NCBI GenBank assembly: GCA_010604095.1
Contig: JAABLG010000008.1
Span: 1 to 64,000, forward strand
Length of the DNA stretch: 64,000 nt
Reading direction: 5' to 3'
Origin: Streptococcus vestibularis
GTDB taxonomy: Bacteria; Bacillota; Bacilli; Lactobacillales; Streptococcaceae
Shown here: positions 1 through 7,923 of the stretch, in pieces
How positions within the stretch are numbered: the stretch's first letter is position 1
Layout: each line of letters begins with the position of its first letter
Program-made: the position numbers and the translations under genes
The notes under the pieces: model-generated
What the model saw: the letters and a program-made list of their open reading frames with translations, nothing else
Database searches by the model: none
What the model was told of the DNA's origin: nothing

Positions 1-112
1 TTATTTCAATTGTCTACTTGACACGGTACGTATCATGCTGATTTTGGCTTTTTGTTTGTTTTTTTATCTGTATGACTAGTAAGAATAATTTTAGTCGATT
101 TGTGGACTTACT

Positions 113-2968
113 TTACAATTGCTTCGCACGCCCAATTTCATCAAAGTGATAAGTCACACCATTGATGGTACGTGTTTGGTTGGTGACGAGCTCACCAGAG
201 TTTTCGTCATAATAACGAGTTCCCTTGTAGTCTGTAACGAAATCGCCCTTAACTTGTTTACCTTCATAATCAAAGTAGAGGTGTTGACCATTGATGACTT
301 GATCAAATAGAAGAGCCTTTCCATCGTTACCGAAGTAGTACCAGTGTCCATCTGCATAGACGAATTGGTTGGTTACAGCAGCTCCAGTCTCAGCATCGAA
401 GTAGTAAGTTGGGTTGTCTTCTGCTCTATTTGGGAAGGAAATATAAAAGTAAGGTCTAGCTAATTGTCCACGAACTTGTTCGTTTGTTTCGTATTTGTTC
501 ATTGGATTGTTAGAGAAGAAATAAAGCTTACCATCAATTTCTTTAAGGCCCTTTGCTTTTTTTCCGTCTTCCTCTATATAGTACCAACGACCATAAGATT
601 TAACAAAACCAGTTTTTTTCACAGCTTCGCCAGTTTCGTCATCATAGTAAGGTGGCTCTTGGTATACGTTAAAGGAACCACGAAGAACTCTACCATATCG
701 ACCAACATAGTAATCCTTACCATCAATAGTTATATTCCCAGTTCGTCCATTACTGCTAATGTAGTATAAATCGTCACCAATCTTAATAAACTGATCACGA
801 GGGAGTTCTTTTCGTGCTCCACTATCTTTATCGTAGTAGTAACCATCTAGAACAGTATCTTTAGCTTGTACACCATTATAGTCAAAGTAAACGTGTACCC
901 CATCGATGGTTTGTGAGCCTTTAAGGATATTACCTTCTGCATCTGCATAGTACCATTTACCATCATGGCTAAAGTATTGACCTTTTACAAGAGCTCCAGA
1001 ATTTTTATCATAGTACTTAACTGGGCTAGTATAGGAGTTTGCTTTAACCGCATGCCCATTACTATCGGTAAATTCTCCTTTAATTTGATTACCATAATAT
1101 GGATCAAAGTGAACCTGTACCCCGTCGATGGTTTGATCGCCTTTAAGGATTTTTCCTTCTCCATTAAGATAGTACCAGTTATCGTTGATGTAAACGTAGC
1201 GATTGGTACCAAGGTCTATTTTAGCACCAGAATCTTTGTCGTAGAAGTAGCCATCATTACCAAAGACACCTTTGGCTTGTTTACCATCATAAGGGTCAAA
1301 GTATACAGGAACATTGTTAATGGTTTGAGAACCTTTAAGCCGTTTACCGTCATTGCCTACGTAGTACCAGTCTTTGTCGACTTGGACATAACTATTGATT
1401 ACGAGAGCACCAGTAGTACTGTTATAATATTTTTTGTTACTTGCGAAATTTCCCTTAACCTGAGCGCCAGTTTTTTCGTCAAAGAAGTATTCAATGTTGT
1501 CGATGACGGTCGCTCCTTTAATAGCCTTACTATCTGCTCCAATGAAGTAGGTCTTGTCATTAACGGTAACGAAACGATTAGTAACTAAAGTTCCAGAGTC
1601 TTTATCGTGAAATTGATTTTTATAGTCAAAATCTCCTTTAACTTGTTTACCTCCATATTCAAAATAAACGTGAGCTCCATCAATAATGTGTTCACCGGTT
1701 AAAATTTTTCCATCGTTACCGACATAGTACCAATTGTCTCTGATTTGAACATAACGATTGGCACCAAGATCAACACGATTTCCGTCCTGATCGTAAAAGT
1801 AACCATCGTCAGCAAAATTGTCGAAAACCTGGCTTCCCTCGTAGGTATCGAAGTAGACTTGTTTACCGTCAATTGTTTGAGGACCAGTTAACCGAATTCC
1901 TTGGTCGTTAACATAATAACGTTCATTTCGATGTTTGTAAGGATTATAAGCGATAACATATTGATTGGTGGCAAGAGCACCAGTATCCTTATCGTAGTAT
2001 CGAGATTTATTATCCCCCTCATCTTTGACAAAATATCCTTTGACTTGAGCTCCGTATTGTCGGAAGTAAACCTTAACACCATCGATGGTTTGTGGTCCCT
2101 TTAAAATAGCACCATCATTTCCAGCATAGTACCATTCCCCGTTTAATTCGAAATAGCGGTTTGTTCCGAAATCCACTTGTTTACCATATTTGTCATAATA
2201 ACGGCCATCAGGAGCAAAATTGTTTTTAATTAGTTCACCATACTGCTCAAAATAATACCACGCTCCATTAACTTCTTTAGAACCAATTGCCTTATTACCA
2301 TTTTCATCAACGTAATAGGTTCTACCATATTCTTCAACAAATTTATTAGTAACAAGAGCACCAGAGTCTTTGTCATAATAGTGACCGTCCCAGCCAAATC
2401 CCCCTTTAACCTGAACACCGCCTGGATTGAAGTAGACCTTAACGCCATCAATAGTTTGTGGTCCAGTCAGGTCTTTACCGCTAGCATCTTTGTAATGCCA
2501 GTAGCCTTGGTCGTCGCTATAGTATTGACCACCAGTGACGTTTGTTTCATTAGGTACTGAAGCTGTCTCGCTGGCAGCTCGGTCTGTAGTTACGGCTTCA
2601 CGTGTTTGAGCTTTGGCTGATTCTGCAGGAGCTTGGCTAGTAGTTGTTGAAGCTATTTCACTGGTAGTTTCAGAGCTTGCTGTAGAAGTTGTGGCTTGCT
2701 CTGAGACAATTGTAGTGCTTTCAGTGTTGGCGGTATTTTCAGTAGCAGCTGGTGCTTCGACAACTTTTGCTTCGACAAGGTCTGCTGTCGTTTCCACATT
2801 GGCAGTTGTAGCAGCAGTCGTGTCAAGGTTTGGTGAGCTATCAGCTTTAGCTTCCTCAGCAAAGGCAGGTCTTGCTATGATGGCAAAACTTGCAAGGGCA
2901 GTTGCACATGAAAATGCAAGTAGACGTTTTTTGGATGGTTGTCCAGCAAAATTAGAATGTACTTTCAT
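113..2968 (-). CDS. secreted glucan-binding repeat protein, no catalytic domain
   Basis: A 951-residue exported protein expected to bind alpha-glucans at the cell surface. Residues 1-38 are a Sec signal peptide (KKR, hydrophobic core, ending ARPAFA). About 38-145 is a Thr/Ala/Ser/Glu-rich linker. From about 145 to the end there are some dozen imperfect repeats of about 65 residues built on IDGVKVYF, GxQVKGxF, YYDKDSGALVTN and WYYVGNDGKxLKG, the aromatic and glycine-rich pattern of streptococcal glucan-binding domains. There is no GH70 domain, LPXTG motif or transmembrane anchor, so retention is probably by binding glucan. The ribosome site AAGGAGG lies just before the ATG. It shares its upstream region with pdxS, which is divergent. 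The repeat family is clear; the exact glucan bound is not. Confidence 0.85.
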   Translation of the reverse strand: MKVHSNFAGQPSKKRLLAFSCATALASFAIIARPAFAEEAKADSSPNLDTTAATTANVETTADLVEAKVVEAPAATENTANTESTTIVSEQATTSTASSETTSEIASTTTSQAPAESAKAQTREAVTTDRAASETASVPNETNVTGGQYYSDDQGYWHYKDASGKDLTGPQTIDGVKVYFNPGGVQVKGGFGWDGHYYDKDSGALVTNKFVEEYGRTYYVDENGNKAIGSKEVNGAWYYFEQYGELIKNNFAPDGRYYDKYGKQVDFGTNRYFELNGEWYYAGNDGAILKGPQTIDGVKVYFRQYGAQVKGYFVKDEGDNKSRYYDKDTGALATNQYVIAYNPYKHRNERYYVNDQGIRLTGPQTIDGKQVYFDTYEGSQVFDNFADDGYFYDQDGNRVDLGANRYVQIRDNWYYVGNDGKILTGEHIIDGAHVYFEYGGKQVKGDFDYKNQFHDKDSGTLVTNRFVTVNDKTYFIGADSKAIKGATVIDNIEYFFDEKTGAQVKGNFASNKKYYNSTTGALVINSYVQVDKDWYYVGNDGKRLKGSQTINNVPVYFDPYDGKQAKGVFGNDGYFYDKDSGAKIDLGTNRYVYINDNWYYLNGEGKILKGDQTIDGVQVHFDPYYGNQIKGEFTDSNGHAVKANSYTSPVKYYDKNSGALVKGQYFSHDGKWYYADAEGNILKGSQTIDGVHVYFDYNGVQAKDTVLDGYYYDKDSGARKELPRDQFIKIGDDLYYISSNGRTGNITIDGKDYYVGRYGRVLRGSFNVYQEPPYYDDETGEAVKKTGFVKSYGRWYYIEEDGKKAKGLKEIDGKLYFFSNNPMNKYETNEQVRGQLARPYFYISFPNRAEDNPTYYFDAETGAAVTNQFVYADGHWYYFGNDGKALLFDQVINGQHLYFDYEGKQVKGDFVTDYKGTRYYDENSGELVTNQTRTINGVTYHFDEIGRAKQL

Positions 2969-3121
2969 AATTTTCCTCCTTTTCCTAAATCCTATTATAA
3001 CTTAATTTAATCGTGTTTCAATAGAATTTAAGACATTTAGCCTAAAATAAGAAAAGGCTTACACAACTCTTTATTGGGAAAATTTTTCACAGTTTTTTCC
3101 TCCAATGGTTCTTAAACGCAA

Positions 3122-3226
3122 AAAAAATCCAGGACCTGAGCCCTGAATTTAGGAGATTATGAAAAAGAAAAGTTTTAGGATGGTTATAGTATATAAAGCA
3201 AAGCCTAAAGTTTTCTTAAAGTAGAA
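3122..3226 (+). repeat. 105-bp hairpin plus 21-codon repeat, copy 1
   Basis: Aligns without gaps to 5002-5106, with 8 differences in 105 bases by eye. It starts with a stem (AAATCCAGG at 3125-3133 with CCTGAATTT at 3142-3150, one mismatch), then AGGAG and an ATG at 3159. The frame runs 21 codons to TAG at 3222-3224 and encodes a lysine-rich peptide starting MKKKSFR and ending KVFLK. In both copies the differences leave the frame open. Whether the peptide is made is unknown. Confidence 0.8.
3159..3224 (+). CDS. 21-residue basic peptide frame inside the repeat (copy 1)
   Basis: A short frame with an ideal ribosome site (AGGAG, 3 nt before the ATG) and about a third lysine/arginine, with a central hydrophobic VIVY patch. 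It is not recognised. The counterpart at 5039-5104 has substitutions (M8T, AK14-15RN, F19S) but the same length. It could be a leader peptide, a small membrane-active peptide, or a by-product of a mobile repeat. Confidence 0.35.
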   Translation: MKKKSFRMVIVYKAKPKVFLK

Positions 3227-3269
3227 GATGAGTATTTTTGTGATTTACAAAGAAAGTTGCTGTTAGCTA

Positions 3270-3284
3270 ACTAAAAAATTTAGT
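3270..3284. promoter_or_regulatory. dyad ACTAAA-AAA-TTTAGT, possible GalR-type half sites
   Basis: A perfect 6-bp dyad with a 3-bp centre. The same TTTAGT/ACTAAA arms occur in the lacS upstream region (38644-38665). It lies 58 bp from the stronger site at 3328. The function is inferred from similarity only. Confidence 0.35.
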
Positions 3285-3327
3285 AAAGATTATGGTCTAT
3301 AAACTAAGATGTCATAACCTGTATTCA

Positions 3328-3348
3328 TTTACTAAAAAAGCAGTAAAA
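3328..3348. promoter_or_regulatory. GalR-like operator upstream of pdxS
   Basis: Reads TTTACTAAAAAAGCAGTAAA plus A. It matches the element before galK (33724-33744) at 20 of 21 positions; the only difference is G for A in the centre. At galK the element sits between galR and galK, where GalR should act. Its presence here suggests that GalR or a related LacI-family protein touches pdxS or the divergent glucan-binding gene. Confidence 0.45.
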
Positions 3349-3501
3349 CCTATAGAAGCAAGCCTTCTAATTTAGTGATTATTCTGTCCATTCTGACAAT
3401 AGATGCTTAAATTGTCCCCATACAGTTTGTGAAAGAGCTACTTTTCTTCAAAAGTCATCCTGTGTAAAATAGAGGGCATAAAAACATGAGAGGTGATTGC
3501 A

Positions 3502-4374
3502 ATGACAAATCGTTACGACTTAAATAAAAATTTGGCACAGATGCTTAAGGGGGGCGTCATCATGGACGTTCAAAATCCTGAGCAAGCACGTATCGCTGAG
3601 GCGGCAGGAGCGGCTGCAGTCATGGCCTTGGAACGCATTCCGGCCGATATTCGTGCGGTGGGTGGGGTATCACGTATGAGTGATCCTAAGATGATTAAGG
3701 AAATTCAGGACGCTGTTAGTATTCCAGTGATGGCTAAGGTGCGTATTGGTCATTTCGTTGAAGCACAGATTTTGCAGGCGATTGAGATTGATTATATCGA
3801 CGAGAGTGAGGTTTTGACACCGGCCGATGACCTTATTCATGTGGACAAAACCAAATTTGATGTGCCTTTCGTCTGTGGAGCTAAGGACCTTGGTGAGGCT
3901 CTTCGCCGTATTTCAGAAGGGGCATCTATGATTCGTACCAAGGGTGAACCTGGTACTGGTGATATTGTTCAGGCTGTTCACCACTTGCGACTCATGAATC
4001 AAGAAATTCGCCGCATTCAAAATCTTAGAGATGATGAGCTTTATATTACCGCTAAAGACTTGCAGGTGCCAATTGATTTGGTTCGTTATGTCCATGAACA
4101 TGGCAAGTTGCCTGTTGTCAATTTTGCGGCAGGTGGTGTAGCGACGCCAGCGGATGCTGCGCTTATGATGCAGTTGGGTGCTGAAGGTGTCTTTGTTGGT
4201 TCAGGGATTTTCAAATCAGGAGATCCGAAAAAACGTGCGGAAGCCATCGTCAAGGCAGTGACTAACTTTGATCGTCCTGATATTTTGGCACAAGTGTCAG
4301 AAGATTTGGGTGAAGCCATGGTTGGTATCAATAAGGATGAAATAGAAATCTTGATGGCAGAGCGAGGAAAATAG
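3502..4374 (+). CDS. pdxS: pyridoxal 5'-phosphate synthase subunit PdxS
   Basis: Synthase subunit of the DXP-independent vitamin B6 pathway. It joins ribose 5-phosphate, glyceraldehyde 3-phosphate and ammonia from PdxT into pyridoxal phosphate in the cytosol. The 290-residue sequence has the family hallmarks [24 protein letters not shown], the Schiff-base lysine in [13 protein letters not shown], and the phosphate-binding [19 protein letters not shown]. The ATG at 3502 is chosen over an in-frame GTG at 3493 because GAGAGGTGA at 3488-3496 is its ribosome site. pdxT follows without a gap. Confidence 0.97.
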   Translation: MTNRYDLNKNLAQMLKGGVIMDVQNPEQARIAEAAGAAAVMALERIPADIRAVGGVSRMSDPKMIKEIQDAVSIPVMAKVRIGHFVEAQILQAIEIDYIDESEVLTPADDLIHVDKTKFDVPFVCGAKDLGEALRRISEGASMIRTKGEPGTGDIVQAVHHLRLMNQEIRRIQNLRDDELYITAKDLQVPIDLVRYVHEHGKLPVVNFAAGGVATPADAALMMQLGAEGVFVGSGIFKSGDPKKRAEAIVKAVTNFDRPDILAQVSEDLGEAMVGINKDEIEILMAERGK

Positions 4375-4968
4375 ATGACAAAAATCGGAATACTGGCTCT
4401 TCAAGGTGCTTTTGCGGAACATGAGCAGGTTTTAAATTCCCTTAGTGTCCAAACGGTGCAAATCAGAAATCGGCAAGATTGGGAAACTCACTTTGACTTA
4501 GACGGGCTCATCCTACCGGGTGGAGAGTCGACAGTCATGGGCAAACTCTTGCATGATTTAGACTTGTTTGAGCCGATTAAGGCGAAAATCGAGAAAGGCT
4601 TACCTGTTTTTGGTACCTGTGCAGGTCTGATTTTGTTGGCCAAAACCATAGTAGGCGACCAAACAAAACATTTGGCAAGTATGGACATCAGTGTCGCACG
4701 CAATGCCTATGGTCGTCAGCTGGGCAGTTTTGTCACAAATGCTGACTTTAAGGGAATTGGTGAGATTCCCATGGTCTTTATTCGTGGACCAATCATTGAA
4801 ACCGTTGGACCAGAAGTTGAAGTTTTATCTCAGGTCAAGGGAGCCATCGTGGCAGCCAAGGAAAAAAATATGCTTGTCACCTCATTTCATCCAGAATTAA
4901 CAGGTGACACAAGGGTCCATGCCTATTTTCTAGAGATGGTGGCTCAGGTCAAACAAGACAAACTATAA
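4375..4968 (+). CDS. pdxT: PLP synthase glutaminase subunit PdxT
   Basis: Class I glutaminase that releases ammonia from glutamine and channels it into PdxS. The 197-residue protein has the LPGGEST oxyanion segment, the nucleophile Cys82 in [10 protein letters not shown], and the His/Glu pair of the triad in SFHPELTGD near the C-terminus. Its ATG directly abuts the pdxS stop, so translation is probably coupled, as expected for a 12+12 complex. The second copy of the 105-bp repeat begins 34 bp after its stop. Confidence 0.97.
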   Translation: MTKIGILALQGAFAEHEQVLNSLSVQTVQIRNRQDWETHFDLDGLILPGGESTVMGKLLHDLDLFEPIKAKIEKGLPVFGTCAGLILLAKTIVGDQTKHLASMDISVARNAYGRQLGSFVTNADFKGIGEIPMVFIRGPIIETVGPEVEVLSQVKGAIVAAKEKNMLVTSFHPELTGDTRVHAYFLEMVAQVKQDKL

Positions 4969-5001
4969 TGCTAAACTCTTCATATGATTACTCTTCCACA
5001 C

Positions 5002-5106
5002 AAAAAATCCAGGACCTATGCCCTGGATTTAGGAGATTATGAAAAAGAAAAGTTTTAGGACGGTTATAGTATATAAACGAAACCCTAAAGTTTCCTTAAA
5101 GTAGAA
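5002..5106 (+). repeat. 105-bp hairpin plus 21-codon repeat, copy 2
   Basis: Same element as 3122-3226. Here the stem is perfect: AAATCCAGG (5005-5013) with CCTGGATTT (5022-5030), loop of 8. It is followed at once by AGGAG and the ATG at 5039. The stem is not followed by a T run, so it is not a standard terminator for pdxT. It may instead mask or present the ribosome site. Confidence 0.8.
5039..5104 (+). CDS. 21-residue basic peptide frame inside the repeat (copy 2)
   Basis: Starts MKKKSFRTVIVYKRN and ends VSLK, with the same length and ribosome site as 3159-3224. Kept as a candidate small frame because base differences between the copies do not break it. There is no known family. Confidence 0.35.
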   Translation: MKKKSFRTVIVYKRNPKVSLK

Positions 5107-5366
5107 AATAATTTATCAAAAATAGGTAAAAAGGAAGTTGACAGTTGGTCGACTTCCTTTTCTTATCCCCAAATCCTAATAATTTTGTTGCTCTCATAAT
5201 CAAAAGAAAGCGCTCTATCCATGTTATAATGGAAATTATAGTTTTTATTCAGAATATTTTGTAAATACTTTTCAGTTTTCCTTGATGTTGATGGGGTATT
5301 GAGTGAAAATGTTGTATCTGTAATGTATAAAGTTGTCAGATTTACAAGAAAGTGAGGACTGAGCCT
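5107..5366. other. intergenic region before the tandem membrane-protein genes
   Basis: Contains GAAGTTGACAGTTGGTCGACTTC near 5132-5156, an inverted repeat (GAAGT/ACTTC arms) followed by CTTTTCTTA. It is a plausible terminator for the pdxST side. Beyond it is AT-rich sequence with a likely promoter for the 5367 gene. Nothing else was recognised. Confidence 0.4.
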
Positions 5367-5984
5367 GTGAAGAAGAATTCGAAACGAAATATAGTAGTGG
5401 TGTTGTTTATCACACTAGTTATCGCTATTTTAGGAGGAAGCATTTATATGGGACACAAACAAGAACAACAAAAACAAATAGCTAAAGAGCACGCTTTGTA
5501 TAAACATGGTTTTAGACTTTTAGAAGAGCAACTGGCTACCTATATCAAAGAACACTATGAGGGTGTGAGTAAGATTGAGTTTTCACCTATTTATGAAGAT
5601 GGTGGAGACGGCTATAGTATGCATACGCTGAATGTTGTTTTTGCTATTTCTGATGAACATGGCAATAGAGCAGTTGTAGATGAAGACGGGAACATACCTT
5701 TTGGTACAGCAAATGGATTAACGATGGATTTTGACGGTATTGATGGTAGTCAAGTCATTGAATTAGATAAATACGATAGTGATGAGGTCGTGGACGTATC
5801 AAATGATGATAAACTACCCCAGAAAGCTAAGTTAGAAAGTTATGATATGTTAGATACAACCATACAATATTTAGTTAAGAATGGGAAATTGGTTGATGTC
5901 AAATCATCAGATAAAGGTAGCTTAGGTGTTAAAGTAGTTTATAACACAGAAATTAAACGAGGTAGTTATAGTAAATGGCGTTAA
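5367..5984 (+). CDS. membrane-anchored protein of unknown function, paralogue A
   Basis: A 205-residue protein not matched to a named family. It has a basic N-terminus (KKNSKRN), one hydrophobic anchor (about residues 9-29), then an extracytoplasmic domain with LYKHGFRLLEEQ near the start, an acidic middle part and a positive C-terminus. The GTG at 5367 is chosen because the next gene (paralogue B) begins GCCTGTGAAG in the same way. An upstream in-frame GTG at 5352 lacks a good ribosome site. It forms an apparent operon with paralogue B (45 bp gap) and a lipoprotein. Confidence 0.6.
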   Translation: MKKNSKRNIVVVLFITLVIAILGGSIYMGHKQEQQKQIAKEHALYKHGFRLLEEQLATYIKEHYEGVSKIEFSPIYEDGGDGYSMHTLNVVFAISDEHGNRAVVDEDGNIPFGTANGLTMDFDGIDGSQVIELDKYDSDEVVDVSNDDKLPQKAKLESYDMLDTTIQYLVKNGKLVDVKSSDKGSLGVKVVYNTEIKRGSYSKWR

Positions 5985-6029
5985 CAGATAAAAACTATCC
6001 AGAGTTAAAAGAAAGGGAGGATTAAGCCT

Positions 6030-6602
6030 GTGAAGATGAATTCGAAACGAAATCGAAATATAGTAGTGATGTTGTTTATTGCACTATTTATCATTCCAAT
6101 AGTTTTTTCTCTTTTTTTAGGAGATAGGTATGCAGAACACCGTTTGTACAAACATGGTTTCAGACTTTTGGAAGAGCAGATAGCTGTTTATATCAAGGAG
6201 AATTATTCAGGTGTCAGCAAGGTAGAATTTACCGATATATACAATTATGGCGATTCTGGACTTTATGTTTATCCCATTATCACGGATAATCATGGAAATC
6301 GGACTTTGTTAAATGACAGTATAAATGGTGCTTATGGAACGTTAAGAGGTCTCTATGCACTTGAATTTCACCCTAGCAGTAAAAGTGAGATTATTTATTT
6401 AGATAACTCAGCTAATGGTACAGAAATTGATGTTTCTGACTGTCAGACCTTACCAGACAAGGCGAAATGGAAAAAAGATAGCCTGACTGATAGGAATTTT
6501 GAAAGATTATTGAAAGCTGGAAGTATAAAGGGAGTAGAAAAAAGCGACAAGGGTAGCCCAGACATGAAAATTGTTTATAACTTGAAGATAAAGGAGAAAT
6601 AG
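6030..6602 (+). CDS. membrane-anchored protein of unknown function, paralogue B
   Basis: A 190-residue tandem paralogue of the preceding gene. It shares the NSKRN..IVV start, one membrane anchor (about residues 9-30), YKHGFRLLEEQ, GVSKVEF and the C-terminal KSDKGS..K.VYN. The start is GTG with AAAGGGAGG about 7 nt upstream. The downstream lipoprotein's ribosome site overlaps its stop, so the two are translationally close. Divergence between the copies is high in the middle, which suggests an old duplication with selection on the ends. Function unknown. Confidence 0.6.
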   Translation: MKMNSKRNRNIVVMLFIALFIIPIVFSLFLGDRYAEHRLYKHGFRLLEEQIAVYIKENYSGVSKVEFTDIYNYGDSGLYVYPIITDNHGNRTLLNDSINGAYGTLRGLYALEFHPSSKSEIIYLDNSANGTEIDVSDCQTLPDKAKWKKDSLTDRNFERLLKAGSIKGVEKSDKGSPDMKIVYNLKIKEK

Positions 6603-6605
6603 ATT

Positions 6606-7310
6606 TTGAAAAAATTTAGACTAGCTCTTGCAACGCTATTATCTTTAGTCATCCTCACTGGATGTGGGTTATTGATAAATTATAGAGGAAAACTTGAGAG
6701 TAAAATAGGTCCGGCAGCTGAGAAAGTGTACCCAACTAAGAACTTATATGAGTTGTTTGATACCTTTCCCAAAGGGTTCACCATTCGTGTAAGTGATTCA
6801 TTTGACCAAGATGAGATTTCCATATATCGTAAAATAGTGTTATATGGAAAACCAAAGAATAAGCGTATTGAGGGATATGTTTCATTAAGGAAGGGAGCCA
6901 ATGAGGTTGAGCGTGTCAATCTTGTTTATTCTCCAAATGGGAAATTAAGTGCAGAGAACTCAAATTACTCAGATGAGTTACTGCCTTATAAGGAATTTTT
7001 ATTTCAAAAGTTAACATTGAATAGAAAAGTCTTTTCTAAACTAAAAGTGATTTCAAAATCTTATAATTGGGAGACAGGAGATGGTGAAATAGAATATGGT
7101 ATCAAGGATAAGGATATTAATGAATTCTTACACTTAAATAAGGACGAAGAGGTTACCATGGCTGTTAAAGCAGATAATGATTTATTATCAGATAATGATG
7201 TATTATCAGATGGTGATTATTTCTTACCAATTTGGTTTTATCAAAATCAACTGGAATATCGGCATACAGAAGGGATTATAGGTAGTCTGGAGGAAAAAAA
7301 TAATGACTAA
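6606..7310 (+). CDS. lipoprotein, possibly Csa1-like tandem-lipoprotein type
   Basis: A 234-residue lipoprotein: a basic start, a hydrophobic stretch and the lipobox LTGC (Cys20). It starts at TTG, supported by AAAGGAGAAA at 6591-6600. The mature part carries YPTKNL followed by a D/S-rich segment and an RxxxLYGKP/NKRIEGY-like pattern. This recalls the staphylococcal Csa1/DUF576 tandem lipoproteins, but the match is by eye and moderate. It ends the three-gene unit of membrane-attached proteins, and the unit's role is unknown. Confidence 0.6.
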   Translation: MKKFRLALATLLSLVILTGCGLLINYRGKLESKIGPAAEKVYPTKNLYELFDTFPKGFTIRVSDSFDQDEISIYRKIVLYGKPKNKRIEGYVSLRKGANEVERVNLVYSPNGKLSAENSNYSDELLPYKEFLFQKLTLNRKVFSKLKVISKSYNWETGDGEIEYGIKDKDINEFLHLNKDEEVTMAVKADNDLLSDNDVLSDGDYFLPIWFYQNQLEYRHTEGIIGSLEEKNND

Positions 7311-7316
7311 TACAAC

Positions 7317-7350
7317 TTATAATTTGAAGATGAAGGAGAAATAGATTTTG
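7317..7350 (+). repeat. 34-bp remnant duplicating the paralogue B / lipoprotein junction
   Basis: Matches 6575-6608 at 32 of 34 positions, including the last codons of paralogue B, the AAGGAGAAATAG ribosome site/stop and the TTG start. It follows the lipoprotein stop within 10 bp and has no open frame after it. It is the footprint of another gene copy that was lost. Confidence 0.8.
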
Positions 7351-7414
7351 GCGACAGGATGGGCACTCGTTTCCTGATTAGTAGTGGTATCTATCACTGT
7401 AGTAAATATTTAGT

Positions 7415-7455
7415 AAAAAACTCTAAGTATATTTCTAAGTTACTTAGAGTTTTTT
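7415..7455. terminator. bidirectional intrinsic terminator
   Basis: AAAAAACTCTAAGTA (7415-7429) pairs perfectly with TACTTAGAGTTTTTT (7441-7455), with an 11-nt loop. The A and T runs at both ends fit termination on either strand. Confidence 0.85.
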
Positions 7456-7525
7456 GCTACTTCTGATTGTGAGAGAGAAAAAATATTTTCAAATAGGTTT
7501 CTAAAAGCGTCAAAAGTCATGTTAG

Positions 7526-7568
7526 ACAAGCTTTTAAGCGTTGACGCAAGTTGTTTGGCTTGTTTTTT
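7526..7568 (+). terminator. possible second terminator
   Basis: ACAAGC/GCTTGT arms enclose a GCG..CGC inner stem, followed by TTTTTTT. The stem is short, so this is tentative. Confidence 0.35.
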
Positions 7569-7854
7569 TATTTTCTAAAATTATCAATATAGTGTAAGCA
7601 AATAATAAGGTTTACGTAAAATATTCGCCATATAGGGCTTACTTTAGTTACAAAGGATGCTCATTCGCTCTAATGTATGAGGATTGAAAACAGATGAAAG
7701 CGAGGCTTTCTTTGTTATTTAACAAAAAATAAGAGATTTTAAAAAAAGAGCTTTCTAAGATAAAAAGGTATTGGTTATATAGCTTTATCTTGCTTTTTCG
7801 TGAGAAATATGACTAGAAGGTTAGTCTTATGAGATTAGGGTTATGCTACTGTAA

Positions 7855-7883
7855 TTGTATTCGCTATTGATATGGCTTATCAT
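7855..7883 (+). promoter_or_regulatory. promoter of the glucan-binding protein, shared with the GTF gene
   Basis: -35 TTGTAT (7855-7860), 17-bp spacer, -10 TATCAT (7878-7883). The GTF promoter at 11899-11927 has the same -35, the same spacing and the shared frame GTAATTGTATTC...GCTTATNAT. Confidence 0.65.
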
Positions 7884-7923
7884 ATTAGGTATTAAATGGA
7901 AAAAGCATAGAAAGGTGTATGTT

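Larger units (their letters stand above)
2969..3501. other. divergent intergenic region between the glucan-binding gene and pdxS
   Basis: Holds the leftward ribosome site of the glucan-binding gene, the first copy of a 105-bp hairpin/21-codon repeat (3122-3226), two TTTAGT/ACTAAA-type dyads (3270-3284 and 3328-3348), and the pdxS start region with GAGAGGTGA at 3488-3496. No MocR/PdxR-type regulator gene adjoins it. Confidence 0.6.
7311..7923. other. intergenic region before the glucan-binding protein gene
   Basis: Contains in order the 34-bp remnant, a strong terminator (7415-7455), a weaker GC-stem followed by seven T (7526-7568), unassigned AT-rich sequence, and the promoter at 7855-7883. 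Confidence 0.6.

Noticed and set aside
1..112. A gene or terminator at the left edge
   Set aside because: Only 112 bp with T-rich sequence and no clear stem; nothing can be supported.
965..1588. A 207-codon open frame on the plus strand opposite the left glucan-binding gene
   Set aside because: It lies entirely in the antisense of the repeats, has no ribosome site, and shares the repeat period. Such mirror frames recur opposite all the repeat genes here (also 15783-16496 in another frame of the GTF).
113..2300. Regularly spaced repeats that might suggest CRISPR or tandem DNA repeats
   Set aside because: The period is about 195 bp, degenerate at DNA level and in frame with glucan-binding units. 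There are no short identical repeats with unique spacers, and no cas genes.
3300..3500. A PLP or other riboswitch before pdxS
   Set aside because: The leader is short and no known riboswitch core or terminator/antiterminator pair is seen.
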